Below, in pieces: positions 26,951 to 37,111 of a stretch of DNA of 64,000 nt. The notes under the pieces were generated by a model. That model saw only the letters and a program-made list of their open reading frames with translations. It was not told the origin of the DNA and searched no databases. The position numbers and the translations under genes were made by a program. The stretch's first letter is position 1, and each line of letters starts with the position of its first letter. The DNA comes from Symsagittifera roscoffensis (taxonomy: Eukaryota > Xenacoelomorpha > Acoela > Convolutidae): contig NC_087066.1 in NCBI RefSeq assembly GCF_963678635.1, forward strand, positions 30,943,301-31,007,300, in the 5' to 3' direction.

Positions 26951-28670
26951 TCCTAATAACAGATCTCTAGGATATATGTTGCCATTCTTTATATTAAACT
27001 TGCTTGTCGGATAAGGAACCAGTAATCGAAACTCATTTCAGGAAAGAATGTTGCGGCGATGGACATACCAATCTCTAACGGCATTTACGATCTGGGTTGA
27101 ATGACAAAGAACTAAAAAGAAGTGTGAAAGCACTTTGATCAATACCAGCTAGTTTCGCCTCGACGCATTAGGTTGGTTAGCACGGATGAATGACTTCAGA
27201 TTACTGCAGACAACGATGAGTCAGGGCCATCCAGATAGCTGACTACTTTCATATAAGTTGCCTTATCCAGTTAGTGAAGTACTTCACAGTGTTTGTCGAA
27301 TTTTTGATTTTTGCATTTGTATCGATATGGTCCTCAAATTGTGAAAATAGGTAACTTTTCAATTAAAGTTATGGCTCAGTTCAGTTTTGTAAAAGTTGGT
27401 TCATTTTCTCGCTACTTTGACTGCTAAAACTTGGCATAACTTTGGGTTTTGCTATGTCAAATAATTAGTTGACGGAAGCTTGCCGGATTGAGCTTTGATG
27501 ATAATCATTAGATTTTGACTGCCGTGAATTACCTCACCACCACCGTACCTGAAAGTGCTAAGTGAAAATGGTCATGATATTAAAAGCTTGGTTGTCTTTA
27601 CCATATTTTGACCACCCAGCAAAATAAAGCCACCCCCACCCTGCAAAGGTAAAATCACAGTGTATGGTATATAACTTTTTTACTAGGATTGGAGGCTTGA
27701 TGGTCATAATGGGAACTACCAAAGCTCGGTGTAGTAAGCATTCAGTGAATTTATGATAATCTGAGTATCGCCCTTTGAAATCAATAATCCATTGCATTAA
27801 TTTTCAATGACTTATCTATGATTAAGTGTTTGTGTTTCAGCGCTGGAAACCTTTATTGGGTACTGTTAAATCAGCGATGATTAGCGCTGCCAGATCACCG
27901 GGTTTGATAAAATATTGGAAGATATCATAACTCGTGTTCATGTTTTGTAAGCCGAGTTTGAAAGCAAAATGTTTTTCATAATCTATTTGTTTCTTTGTTA
28001 TTTTTTGGTTCGCTTCCTTGTAAAAAATTTTTAAACCTAATTGCCCGAACATATGCCATTGCAAATTTTCCTTTTTTCTATGGCAACTTATCTCACAAGG
28101 TACTCTTTTTTGTTGAGAAAGATCTTTTGCGTTTTAATTTTTAATTCCCTGTCTCTTATATCAATTTTTAAATTGAAGGATTAAATTTTAATCAGTTTCA
28201 GGGGGGTTGCTAAATCAGACAATAAATTACGCCATTTGGTCTCCTCATTCAAAAAGCATTGAAAATGGAACTCCTACTCTGCGTCGGTTGATAGAACTTT
28301 GGTAACTTTTGGTAGAATTTTGTTTATTCTAATTTGAAATCTCATTGGTCAACCAAATATATTTTGTGCAAAACAAGTTGATAAATTCTGAGCGAAAATG
28401 AAGTTTTATAGTTCAAATCAACAATTAGTTCTGCATTTTATAAAAACGATCTAATTGATGATTGATTAGTCTAACTAAAATTGGCCAGTTTGAGCCCATT
28501 TTTTTCCTAATTGGCACAACTGGTAAAAAGTGGTAAAATTAGTTCCGCGCTATTTTGCAGTTTTTTCTAGTAGCAGCTCTACAAAGGAAGATAACGATGC
28601 AATTATCCTTGTAAGTGTATTTAGGTTCTGCATGCTGCATATTTCTTCCAATTATGTATTGACTTGAAAT

Positions 28671-29078
28671 CACCAGCGGATTTAGGGTGGGGCGGACGCC
28701 CACCCCCCTCAGGAATTCGACCCCCTGCCTACCCAAAGGGTCTCCTCTTTGTAGTATTTTGAGATATCCATTTTTGGCTGACTGACGCTTAAATTTTTCT
28801 CAAGGTGCCTTTGGCGTCAAAACATATTAATTTTGAGGGGGGAGCGCGCGCCGAAAAAACGCAATTTTTTGGTCCAAAATTTGGCAAAAAGTGCCTAAAA
28901 ATGGTTTTTTTTTCAGAAATTCACTTGCAGCGCAAAACATTTGGTTAAAACAGGGTTTTTATAGTGATTTGAAAGAGTTCAGAAAATCAAATTTGTCAAT
29001 AAAAAAAGGTCGACAAAATTTTTAATTTTTTTTTGAAAATCCGCCCCTCCCCTCGAGAAAATCCTAGATCCACCAATG
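28671..29078. mobile_element. hAT-like MITE with 8-bp target duplication
   Basis: A 408-bp element flanked by the direct repeat CTTGAAAT (28663-28670 and 29079-29086). An 8-bp duplication is characteristic of hAT transposition. Its ends, CACCAGCGGATTTAGG and (inverted) CATTGGTGGATCTAGG, are divergent terminal repeats of the CAGGGGCGGATC type. The body contains GAGGGGGGAGCGCGCG and other segments shared with the copies at 34182 and 50856. It has no coding capacity. Confidence 0.85.
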
Positions 29079-29181
29079 CTTGAAATATTGATATTGACGA
29101 TGAATTATGGTACATAAAGTGCATTAAGACACAAAAATTGAGAGATTGAACGACAGTATTTTTTTGCATTGATCTGCTTAC

Positions 29182-29236
29182 CTTCCTGACAACGGTCTTC
29201 GTCAAACGTGGGATTATACTTGCAGAAAAACCTTTT
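29182..29236 (-). pseudogene. Decayed partial copy of the EGF-B exon 3' end
   Basis: In the intron 183 bp downstream (in gene direction) of the EGF exon, the minus strand repeats that exon's last 55 nt. The encoded peptide RFFCKYNPTFDEDRCQE is readily aligned with RFFCKCNPTYDGEWCQK. The copy ends in a good donor, GTAAGC at 29181, in the same phase (1) as the real exon, so it could splice to the LNS4 exon. Against use: one core Cys is Tyr, and an in-frame TGA (29239-29237) sits immediately upstream, caused by one extra base in an A run relative to the parent. Weaker similarity appears to continue upstream. It is either a dead duplicate or, less likely, a short alternative exon with an acceptor inside the A run. 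Confidence 0.6.
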
Positions 29237-29419
29237 TCAAGTCTCCTCATTAACTACTGAACACTTCGATATCGATAATCAATCGATGATTATGATTATC
29301 AGTTTTAATTTGTGCATAAAATTGTGGTGTATGAAATTGCCAAAATTAATAAGAGCTACAAGAACAAATAAGCCAATAAATAAAATCAATGAAGGGTTAT
29401 TCAAATTGAAAAAGCCCAC

Positions 29420-29671
29420 CTTTTTGACACCACTCTCCGTCGTAAGTGGGGTTGCACTTGCAGAAGAATCTGTTCCAGCCCTCGTAGCACACCCCATTGC
29501 CCATGGAGCAACTCAAGTGGTCTCTCTGACACTGCAGCCCCTGTTGCACACAGCCCCACCCCGCATTCGTGGGTGTGTCTCGGGGGGTCTGCAGGAGAGA
29601 GAAGGGGTCGATCGGCTGGCTGTTGATGGCGATTGACTTCACACAGCCGACAAATGGCAGCCTCCGTGATA
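29420..29671 (-). CDS. Nrxn: Neurexin-like exon: end of LNS3 plus EGF-B domain
   Basis: The acceptor is CTGTTTAG before 29671, chosen because only this AG keeps the frame with the phase-1 end of the previous exon. The donor is GTGGGC at 29419. The exon (252 nt) finishes LNS3 with PFVGCVKSIAIN, then encodes a Cys-rich EGF with VCYEGWNRFFCKC and a terminal DGEWC. The G-W-N-R-F/Y-x-C-x-C signature is characteristic of neurexin EGF domains (xGWNRFxCDC in vertebrates) and is the main reason for calling the gene neurexin. The Asp of CDC is Lys here. A partial, decayed copy of the 3' end of this exon lies at 29182-29236. Confidence 0.88.
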
Positions 29672-30603
29672 CTAAACAGATTCAACAGAATCAAAAGAAC
29701 ATCAAAGTAGCTATTGAAAATTATAATTTGTTTCATAGTAGTTCCGGTTACTGGAAGTCGGGAAAATCTTTGTCTTCTGGAGATTTTTCTCTCAATTTTT
29801 TCTCACGCCAAATCAGTTACCACAAGTAATTATCAGAGTGGGTCGTATGATAAGTCATATAAAAGTGTTTTTGGCCATGATTCGACTTATCAATTTTCAA
29901 ACAGTTTGTGTCGAGAAAAGTGGTTTTTGAGGTTTTGCTTTTGTCTAATTTCGAGCGAGTAAATCAAGCGAGCAATTTTTGTTTTATGCAAATCGGCTAT
30001 CTAAGCATTGAAAAACGTAGTTTAATCTAATTGAAAAACAATGATTGAAGATTTATGTCGCAATTCTTTAAAAAAAACTGTAGCCATGTAAAGCCAATGT
30101 AAATGTTTAAGCGTTCTCCAAAGGTCCTCTTCCTACATTTGATGTGATGTGGGCGTGGGGTATTCGACGAATCTGGGGATTAGTTTTCAGAGAAGCCGTC
30201 AAAGTTATAAAAACCATTGAAGTTTACATATTTTAATCTTTTTAAGAACCTTTTTGATTTGAAAACAATACGTTCAACTTCTCGCTGTTGAGTGTATAAA
30301 ACATTGCAAAAGACTCCGAAATGCAATTTCGGATGAGTGGAAAAACTTTTCAAGACATTCAATTGTGCGTAACAAAATCTCAAATCAGAAAAATAAAACA
30401 GTGTTACAGCGACAAAAATTGATGAAATTTATTCTCTATTATCAAATCAATTATTTCACATAACATTGTTTGATGGTGGTAATTTTAGCAGAAACTTTAT
30501 TGATCAATCAAAAAGATCTTTCTAAAAATTGAAAAAAGCATGAGAATCTGTTTAAATGACATTGATTTGTTGAGTATATTGAAAATATATGTTCTTGAAT
30601 GTA

Positions 30604-31463
30604 ACCGTACTGACAAGAAATAGATTGCTTGATAACGTGGCAGAGACCCAAATAAAATCGACTCAATTCGATTTAAAACCAATTTGGTTTGATAAAAAAT
30701 TGTATTTTGAAAATCAACTTCAGTCGATTGTCAATTGATTTGAAATCATTTAGGCAACTTTTTTGATTTTCTTTTCATGCGGTTTTAGTATCAACAAAAT
30801 TGTTTAAAATTGATGTAAATCAAGTTTTAACCATTTTTTTTGGGTATTGATTTTTTAAAAATTTTATACATTTATTATCAGGTTCAATAGATTATCCAGT
30901 CATAGAAAAATTTGGAAACACAATTTTAAGGTACGCTTTTCAATTGATTTTTTGTGTTAATGTTTGGCCTGAAAATGAACTACGAGCAAAATTAATATGA
31001 ATTTTTTGTGCTCAGAACTCAATTTTTTAATTTCGATTTCTCAATACTATGTCATAAAATGACGCTAAGAGGGCCATAATGAAAATGACATTTTAAAAAA
31101 TTTTGCAAATATTTTTTTTCCATTATCGCGGGAACCCATTATCCATTATATTTACGAAAACAAAGACGGCTTGCTTTAAGCTAACTAGTTTGCGGTAAAA
31201 AAATCTCTTGGAGTAATTCTTTCTCTTTGTAGCTCCGTGGAATTTTTTATTCAGCAGAGAAATTTCCTCAAAATATGAAAAAAAAAAATTGATTTTGATG
31301 GATTTTGATGGATTTCACCGTTTGAAAAAATTGTTCAAATCATATCAAATTATTTCTGTAGGCAGAGAAATTGATTTTGGTTGTACCCAAAGGCCAATTT
31401 AAGATCATTCTAAATCAGTTTAAGTATCTAAATGGGCCAACGAAAATCGATTGTCAGTGCTGG
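30604..31463. mobile_element. TA-flanked inverted-repeat element, family with CNGYACTGACAA ends
   Basis: Termini ACCGTACTGACAAG and (inverted) CCAGCACTGACAATC, each bordered by TA. About 860 bp, AT-rich, no ORF of note. It shares the internal block GTTTGCGGTAAAAAAATCTC...CTCTTTGTAGC with the copy at 22089, so the two are one family, probably a non-autonomous Tc1/mariner derivative. Confidence 0.6.
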
Positions 31464-32265
31464 TATAGCTGCTGCTTGACGGCTAATTTCTGGAACAAAA
31501 ACTGATAAATTACAATCGTATCAACGTCCACTATTCAAACTACAAAACTACAGTTTTGAAAATTTCACCTTTTTTTCTTTTTTTTTCTCAGTATTTAGGA
31601 TCTGAATTATCCAATAGTATATAGTTAGCTGCAGAAAACACAAACAGAAAAATCTGTTTAAACTGGTTTGTTAGGCAATGAAAACCAGTACCGAACGTCT
31701 GCGCTCAAATCTTCTTTTGAAGCCGTCTTGTTGATTTATCTGCAGGGGTTTTATTTTGCCTCGTAGTTAGTGAGAATACCGCCATTGAAAATGATCACAG
31801 TCAGACAAGGAAACCTCCCTTCAAAATATGAAGGCAGTTTTAAAAATCTGCTAATATGGCGGAGAGCTAGAAAATAAGTTCTCTTAAAAGTATACACAGT
31901 TATTAGTACGTTGGAAAGTTGAAAAAAAATGATAGTGCTCCTGGGCGAACATAATTTTTTACAATAGCTGACATAAACAAAGTTCTCAAGACATCTCATT
32001 TAAAAAAAGGCTTCAACTGTGCAGAACTAAATCTTAACTAAACGGTAGAATGGATGCCAGCACAAAATTATTCAGTCTGTTTGTATCAGAGCAAGGCACT
32101 GATGTTTTGACAGTCCTGTAGAGTATTTGAAATTTGCTTAAGCAAGTTTTGATACTATTTTTAAAAAGAGCGATTTTTTTTCAAAATTTTCGCTACGTAG
32201 ACTAAAAACATATTTATATCGCAATCTATTTACACATAATGTAAGTCAAAATCGCGTCTGAAATC

Positions 32266-33291
32266 AACAAGACTGCTCGTATATCAGGGCACAGCCCTGA
32301 ATGTTCCGATTGTCCCTTAATTCATATCGAATTGTTTTTGGGAAAAAAAAAATGAAAACCTATAATTTTTGGAAATTTCAAAATGTAACAAGACTGCTCG
32401 TATCAGGGCGAAGCCCTGAATGTTCCGACTGCCTTTTAAGGTCTATGGAGCATTGATAACATGAAATTTTCAATGTAATAAAAAAAACAAAAAAAAATTT
32501 TTGAAAAAATTTGAGATTTTTTAAAAAAAACATCCCCCCACACGTCATATTAAGTTTAAAGTGGTAGATTTTGCGGCTATTAACAAATCAATTATGGCAT
32601 ATAAGCTTCCTTGAACCAAATTGGAACAATTTCTAAGACGGATTAAATCTCGCTTACGCGTTAATAGCGCGAAATTTATCGCGCGTTAATTGTCCCAAAT
32701 TGACCAAAATGGCAATCTTTAAACCCCCATAACTTTACGAAAAATGATCACAGGTGAAATAATTTTTCAAATTCAAGCTCAGGACAACAATACCTTTCGA
32801 ATTATATAAAAAAAAATCCGTCAAAAATGGCTAGTTAAAAAGTCGAAATTTGTCTGAAGAAAAAAAAAACCCACCCCGAGCACAAATATTCCGTTACTTT
32901 CGTATCGAAAGTCGGAACAAAAACTTGAGTCGTACAAAATTAATACGACCGATTAGCTAGCCTCAACTTAATTTGGAACGATTTTGTTGTGCAAGATAAT
33001 TCGCAGAGCATAATAATTCGTGTTATGCTTTCAGTTTTAATAATAAATTTTTCAAAGCGCCTATAATTTAGTCCAGAACATGGCAAATTTGGCAATTTTC
33101 AAACCCCCAAAACTTTACAAAAATAATCGGAGATAAAATATCTTTTTACATTTGAACTCAGGAAGTCAATACCTTCAATGGGGTATAAAAAATTTTTGTC
33201 AAAAACTATTATTTCGATCGGCGAAAATTGACTGAATAAAAAAAAACCACACCGAGCATAAATCTTCCGTTTTCTTCGAAAGGCGGAACAA
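32266..33291 (+). repeat. Subtype B repeat split by a nested copy
   Basis: A subtype B element begins AACAAGACTGCTCG at 32266, is interrupted at 32386, resumes at 32921 (TTGAGTCGTAC...TAATACGACCGATTAGC) and ends GGCGGAACAA at 33291. The uninterrupted copy at 12723 shows the same sequence continuous across the break. Confidence 0.8.
32387..32920 (+). repeat. Nested full-length CpG-core repeat
   Basis: A 534-bp complete copy, from AACAAGACTGCTCGTATCAG to the 3' hairpin CTTTCGTATCGAAAG and TCGGAACAA. It sits inside the subtype B element; its insertion defines both ends of the family without flanking ambiguity. Confidence 0.85.
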
Positions 33292-34181
33292 TAATAGGAA
33301 TAAATTTTGAGCAGGACTGACTCTGAGCATTTGCTACGCGCTTAATAAAAAATGGAATTTCCCTAAAATCTTATTATTCCAAGCTGCTTCAAATAATTCA
33401 TAGCGATCAAGTATTGGAAAAAATCAAAATAACGCCAAAAATGCCAATGAAGACAAAACTTATGGAATTTTTTTTTAAATCTAAGTTTTTTCCGCGAGTG
33501 ATTAGTTTAAAAGAATGGATTAATTTGTCCACATTTTTGAGTTCCAGTTTTTGAACAAAAATGACCAATTGTTTGAGCTAAAGATGTTTTTTTCCAGGCT
33601 TCTCGTTTCTTAAATGGTCTTTTCCGATTAAGTTTTTGTTGTTTATCATCTGGAACATTTTGAAAACGTGGTCTCAAATTCCAAAAAACATTTTTAGGCG
33701 CAACTTCTTTCGTGCTTTTAACTCGTGAGCCGCATTTGAACCATGGTTACAAATTGTTCCAAATTGAATAGAGGCAAGCTATTTGTTCTAATTGACATGA
33801 ACCTGTAGGCTTATTAAACCACTTTGTAATTTCAAAAACGTGGGGTGGCGGGATGGCGTTGTCCAGATACAAGCTGTCTCATGTTTAAAACTATTCAACT
33901 TTTGTAAACTGATACCTATTGCAGGTGCACAACGGTTTTGTAATTACTTAAACTAAAAGAAGCGCATCCCATCTCAAATGTCTTAGTTTTTTGCTCATAC
34001 TACAATTAAAATTTGATTTAAAAAAAACTTCCACGAAAACTGATCAATGCTTAGCTTAATTTTCAATTAAAAAATCTGGATAATGTAGACCAAACGAATT
34101 CATGGTATAGTAATTTTTAGCAATTGTGGACAAAAACAGAACTACTTTGTCCAGCGAGCAAAGTTTTGGTAACACTCTGAT

Positions 34182-34455
34182 CAGGGGCGGATCTAGTATT
34201 TTCTTGAGGGGGGGGGGGGGGCGGATTTTCGAAAAGTTTTGACAAAAAAAATCGCGTTTTTTTGGCGCGCGCTCCCCCTCAAAGTTAGTATATATTATCG
34301 CCGAAGGCGCCTTTAGAAAAATTTTAGGGTCGGTCGGCCAAAAATGGATTTCTTAACAAGTACCAAACGGGGGACCCTTTGGGTTGGCAGGGGTTCGAAT
34401 CCCTGAAAGAGAGGGCGTCCGCTCTCCCCCCCCCCCCCCCCTAAATTCGCCCCTG
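34182..34455. mobile_element. hAT-like MITE with 8-bp target duplication
   Basis: A 274-bp element with ends CAGGGGCGGATCTAG and TTCGCCCCTG, flanked by ACTCTGAT at 34174-34181 and 34456-34463. Runs of twelve or more G near the left end and C near the right end form complementary terminal tracts. Internally CAGGGGTTCGAATCCCTG (34389-34406) resembles a tRNA T-arm. It has no ORF. Confidence 0.9.
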
Positions 34456-35129
34456 ACTCTGATGGTATAAAGTGATGCTAATTTTGAAGAAAACTTAAGA
34501 GTCCTCCTATGTTGTCTTATATTTTATGGTCTTCCGATTTTAGACTAATGGAATCCCTTGAGACCTGACTAGTCGAGTAGCATTTGAACTAGTCGGGTCG
34601 CTTATGGCAATGCGGGTGGGTTGAGAATGCGCTTCTGGCGTTCGCTGCGATTGCTGATTCCCACTAATGTTTTTAATATAAATAATTAATAGGAATTGGA
34701 TTAGGCGGCCGGCTCGTTTTGAGGGAGAAAATAGACCCAAAAAAGCAAAGTATTTATCTTTTAATTTTGCAAAAGATCATGAAAAGTTAATGAGGTAACA
34801 AAAAAGTAGCATAAGCTTTTAGCCTGACTTTTAAAAGTTGCACTACTTTGCTCAGGCTCCTTTTTAGGTGTACATTGGTTGCAGGCAAAAATAGTAAAAC
34901 TTTCCTTAATGTCCTTTATATCATTAACAAAGTGAAACACAAGTAAAAAAAAGTTTGAAGTTGGTCAAGGTACTAACCATGCATCCTGATATCAAAAAGA
35001 AAAAACAAACTACTTAAAGGAAACCAAAATATGCTCAAATTATTTCGAGCGGCTGGCAATGTAACTGGAATAATCAGTTTCTAATTTCTCACTTAAGTTT
35101 GAGTAATTCAAAATTGTTAGTTAGCTTAC

Positions 35130-35374
35130 CAGAGTAAAGCTCCTGTGGAAACCGCTCCTCATTCTGCAGTGGATCTGGGACAGTCAAAGTGCCTCCGAGG
35201 TACAGCAGACCCCCAGTCTTCAGGATGCCAGATAGATCTTTGTCAAAAGACCCTGTGGTACTGAATGTATCCAGTCCCTCGACGGTCTCGTCTATGCGGG
35301 TGACATTCACAGAGAACTGGACACCGTCTCTAACATAAGTGACCCGGCGCCAGTTTCCGTCCGATGATCGAGTT
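35130..35374 (-). CDS. Nrxn: Neurexin-like exon: LNS3 second half
   Basis: The acceptor is TTTAATCAG before 35374; the donor is GTAAGC at 35129. The first A completes a Gly codon with the GG of the previous exon. The exon encodes SSDGNWRRVTYVRDG, the DGxWhxVxxxRDG motif of LNS domains, with Arg where His is usual. It continues to LLYLGGTL, the paired-Gly strand near the domain end, and stops after ELYS in phase 1. The length is 245 nt. The intron upstream of this exon (35375-44670) holds the whole 7.2-kb LTR retrotransposon in antisense orientation. Confidence 0.87.
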
Positions 35375-35455
35375 CTGATTAAACAAGAAAAGTTCATTTT
35401 ATAGTTAATGTCAAATTGTCAGCAATACCCTTCTCAGTCAACGAATCTGTTTGAA

Positions 35456-36680
35456 GTTAATTAACCTAAAATTGCTCATTTTGACGTCAGATTTTAGTTT
35501 TGCAATGAATTCCACACGTAAAAACTGTTTGCAAAAAGTTGATTTATCTAAAATGCTTCAGTTTTGCCCTATTAAATTGCCCAAGGTCATCAAAATTACC
35601 AAAATTTTGGCATTAACTACTATAGTTTTTAACAAATTTATCGGACAACGTATTAAATTTCTGAAATCATTCCCACCTTCAAATTTTAACTAAATTGAAA
35701 TACTTCTTTGAAATTTCGAGTTTTTGTCAGTATTTTTGTCGGCACAAATTACAATGCAAATTGTTGTAATAAGATGAAATATGATATCAAAATGAGCAGT
35801 TCTAGGTTAATTAATTTCATTTAGATATTTTGACCGAAAAGATATTGCAAACAATTTGTCATTAACAACAGCGCTGATTTAAATTATAAATTATCCGGAC
35901 AAAAAACATAAAACTTTAAACTTCAACAGCGTCTTTCTCTAATTTAGCTGACTGTATGTGAAAAAGGATAAAAACAAAACTTGCTTAGAATATTTAGCAA
36001 AACTGTTATGGCACAAACTGTTTTGCGAAATCCGGGCCCAAAATTTTATCCCAAAATCGGATGATTTTAGACTTTTTCAGTCAATTAAAAATTGCACCAA
36101 AACTACGAAATCCATTACTGTCAAGGTTATATCAAAGTGATCCTCATAAGTGGCCCAACAAAAATTAATAAGAGTATAGTCTCCAAGAGTATGTCTCATT
36201 TTTAAAAATTTTAAAAATTATTTCGCTCATTTTTCCGAAGCTTTACTCTCCTTAAAATTTTAGGGCCAAGTAAGAGGCTCACTTTGATATAATTTTGACA
36301 GTAACTGATTTCGAAGTTTTGGTGTAACTTATAATTGACTTAAAAAAATTAAACATCCCGGTTTTGGGGGAAAATTTTGGGCTCTAATTTTGCAAAACAA
36401 ATTGCACTATAATAATTCTGCTAGTTTTGTCCTCCCTCATTTTTTCTAATCTTAACTCAATTTGAGAACAACGCCATTAAAGCTTCAAGTATTATGCGTT
36501 TTGTCGTGATAATTAAAATCAGCACTCTATAAAGAATGCCAAATTAATGGCAAAAACAGCTGAAGCTGCTCAAGGTGGCCTTGAGCAGCTTCAGCTGTCA
36601 AAAACAAAGCTTTTAAAATGACCAGATTTTTGACAAAAAAAAATTTCAGACGTTAAAATGAACGTTTTAGGTTAATTAAC
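35456..36680. repeat. Complex of nested inverted repeats
   Basis: GTTAATTAACCTAAAAT at 35456 is the inverse of ATTCTAGGTTAATTAA-like ends at about 35801-35816 and at 36666-36680. Units 35457-35816 and 35457-36680 thus both have terminal repeats of about 28 bp. Within the second, long arms pair: 35870-36155 with 36264-36560, for example CACCAAAACTACGAAATCC against its complement at about 36318. The ends are TTAA-rich. No ORF. It lies just 5' of the LTR retrotransposon. Confidence 0.7.
36556..36598. repeat. Perfect 20-bp hairpin
   Basis: Left arm 36556-36575 (ACAGCTGAAGCTGCTC...) pairs perfectly with 36579-36598; the loop is TGG. It is inserted between the CAAAAA motifs of the inverted-repeat complex. 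Confidence 0.95.
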
Positions 36681-36854
36681 TTTGTTAAACTCGCCGCTGA
36701 AAAACATTTTGCCAACAATAATTTGACACTTACTATATTTTTTGCTATAATTAACCATTGCACCACTTTTCTATTTTTCTACTTTTCAAATGAGAGTGTT
36801 TATCAAATTTTCATTTATGGTTGTTACAAAAATTTAACCAACTATTTTTAATAG

Positions 36855-37111
36855 TGTCATACCGCTACTGCAGTAGCAGTATTTATATACGTATGTACAG
36901 CTAACCTTTGGTGCTTAATCATTACTGTATGGTATGCTCAAGGTCATACGTGAGTGATGACACTGAGATTAAGCGAGAGATCAGAGTTCGTAACATTGAT
37001 CTAACTCTCAGTACAACAACAAAACAAAAGAATACGAAAACCTAAATTCAATAGAAAAATAAAGTATTGAATTACAACTTGTTTTCAACTGATATCGCAA
37101 CGCATATCACA
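36855..37111 (+). repeat. 5' LTR
   Basis: 257 bp, starting TGTCATACCG and ending ATATCACA. It contains a 14-bp perfect palindrome (36864-36877), a TATA-like stretch (TTTATATAC near 36882) and a polyadenylation signal AATAAA at 37058-37063. It differs from the 3' LTR at 37030, 37035, 37096 and 37102 only. U3, R and U5 limits cannot be fixed from sequence alone. Confidence 0.95.

Larger units (their letters stand above)
21121..29419 (-). other. Intron between LNS4 and EGF exons
   Basis: 8.3 kb. It holds the 22089 inverted-repeat element, the gag relic (25.8-26.95 kb), the 28671 MITE and the decayed EGF exon copy. 22.8-25.8 kb shows nothing beyond AT-rich DNA with scattered ATGATTCAT-like motifs at 24.96-25.17 kb. 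27.0-28.1 kb is slightly GC-richer with short open segments on the minus strand (27558-27797, 27837-28064) that may be further retroelement debris. Confidence 0.65.
29672..35129 (-). other. Intron between EGF and LNS3 exons
   Basis: 5.5 kb containing the 30604 TA-flanked element, the nested repeat pair at 32266-33291 and the 34182 MITE. 31.46-32.26 kb, 33.3-34.17 kb and 34.46-35.13 kb are AT-rich with no recognisable feature. Confidence 0.65.

Noticed and set aside
34209-34220. Telomeric or quadruplex-forming G tract as a separate feature
   Set aside because: The G run is the sub-terminal tract of the hAT MITE and pairs with the C run at its other end.
36556-36598. microRNA precursor
   Set aside because: The stem is only 20 bp with a 3-nt loop, too short and too perfect for a canonical precursor.
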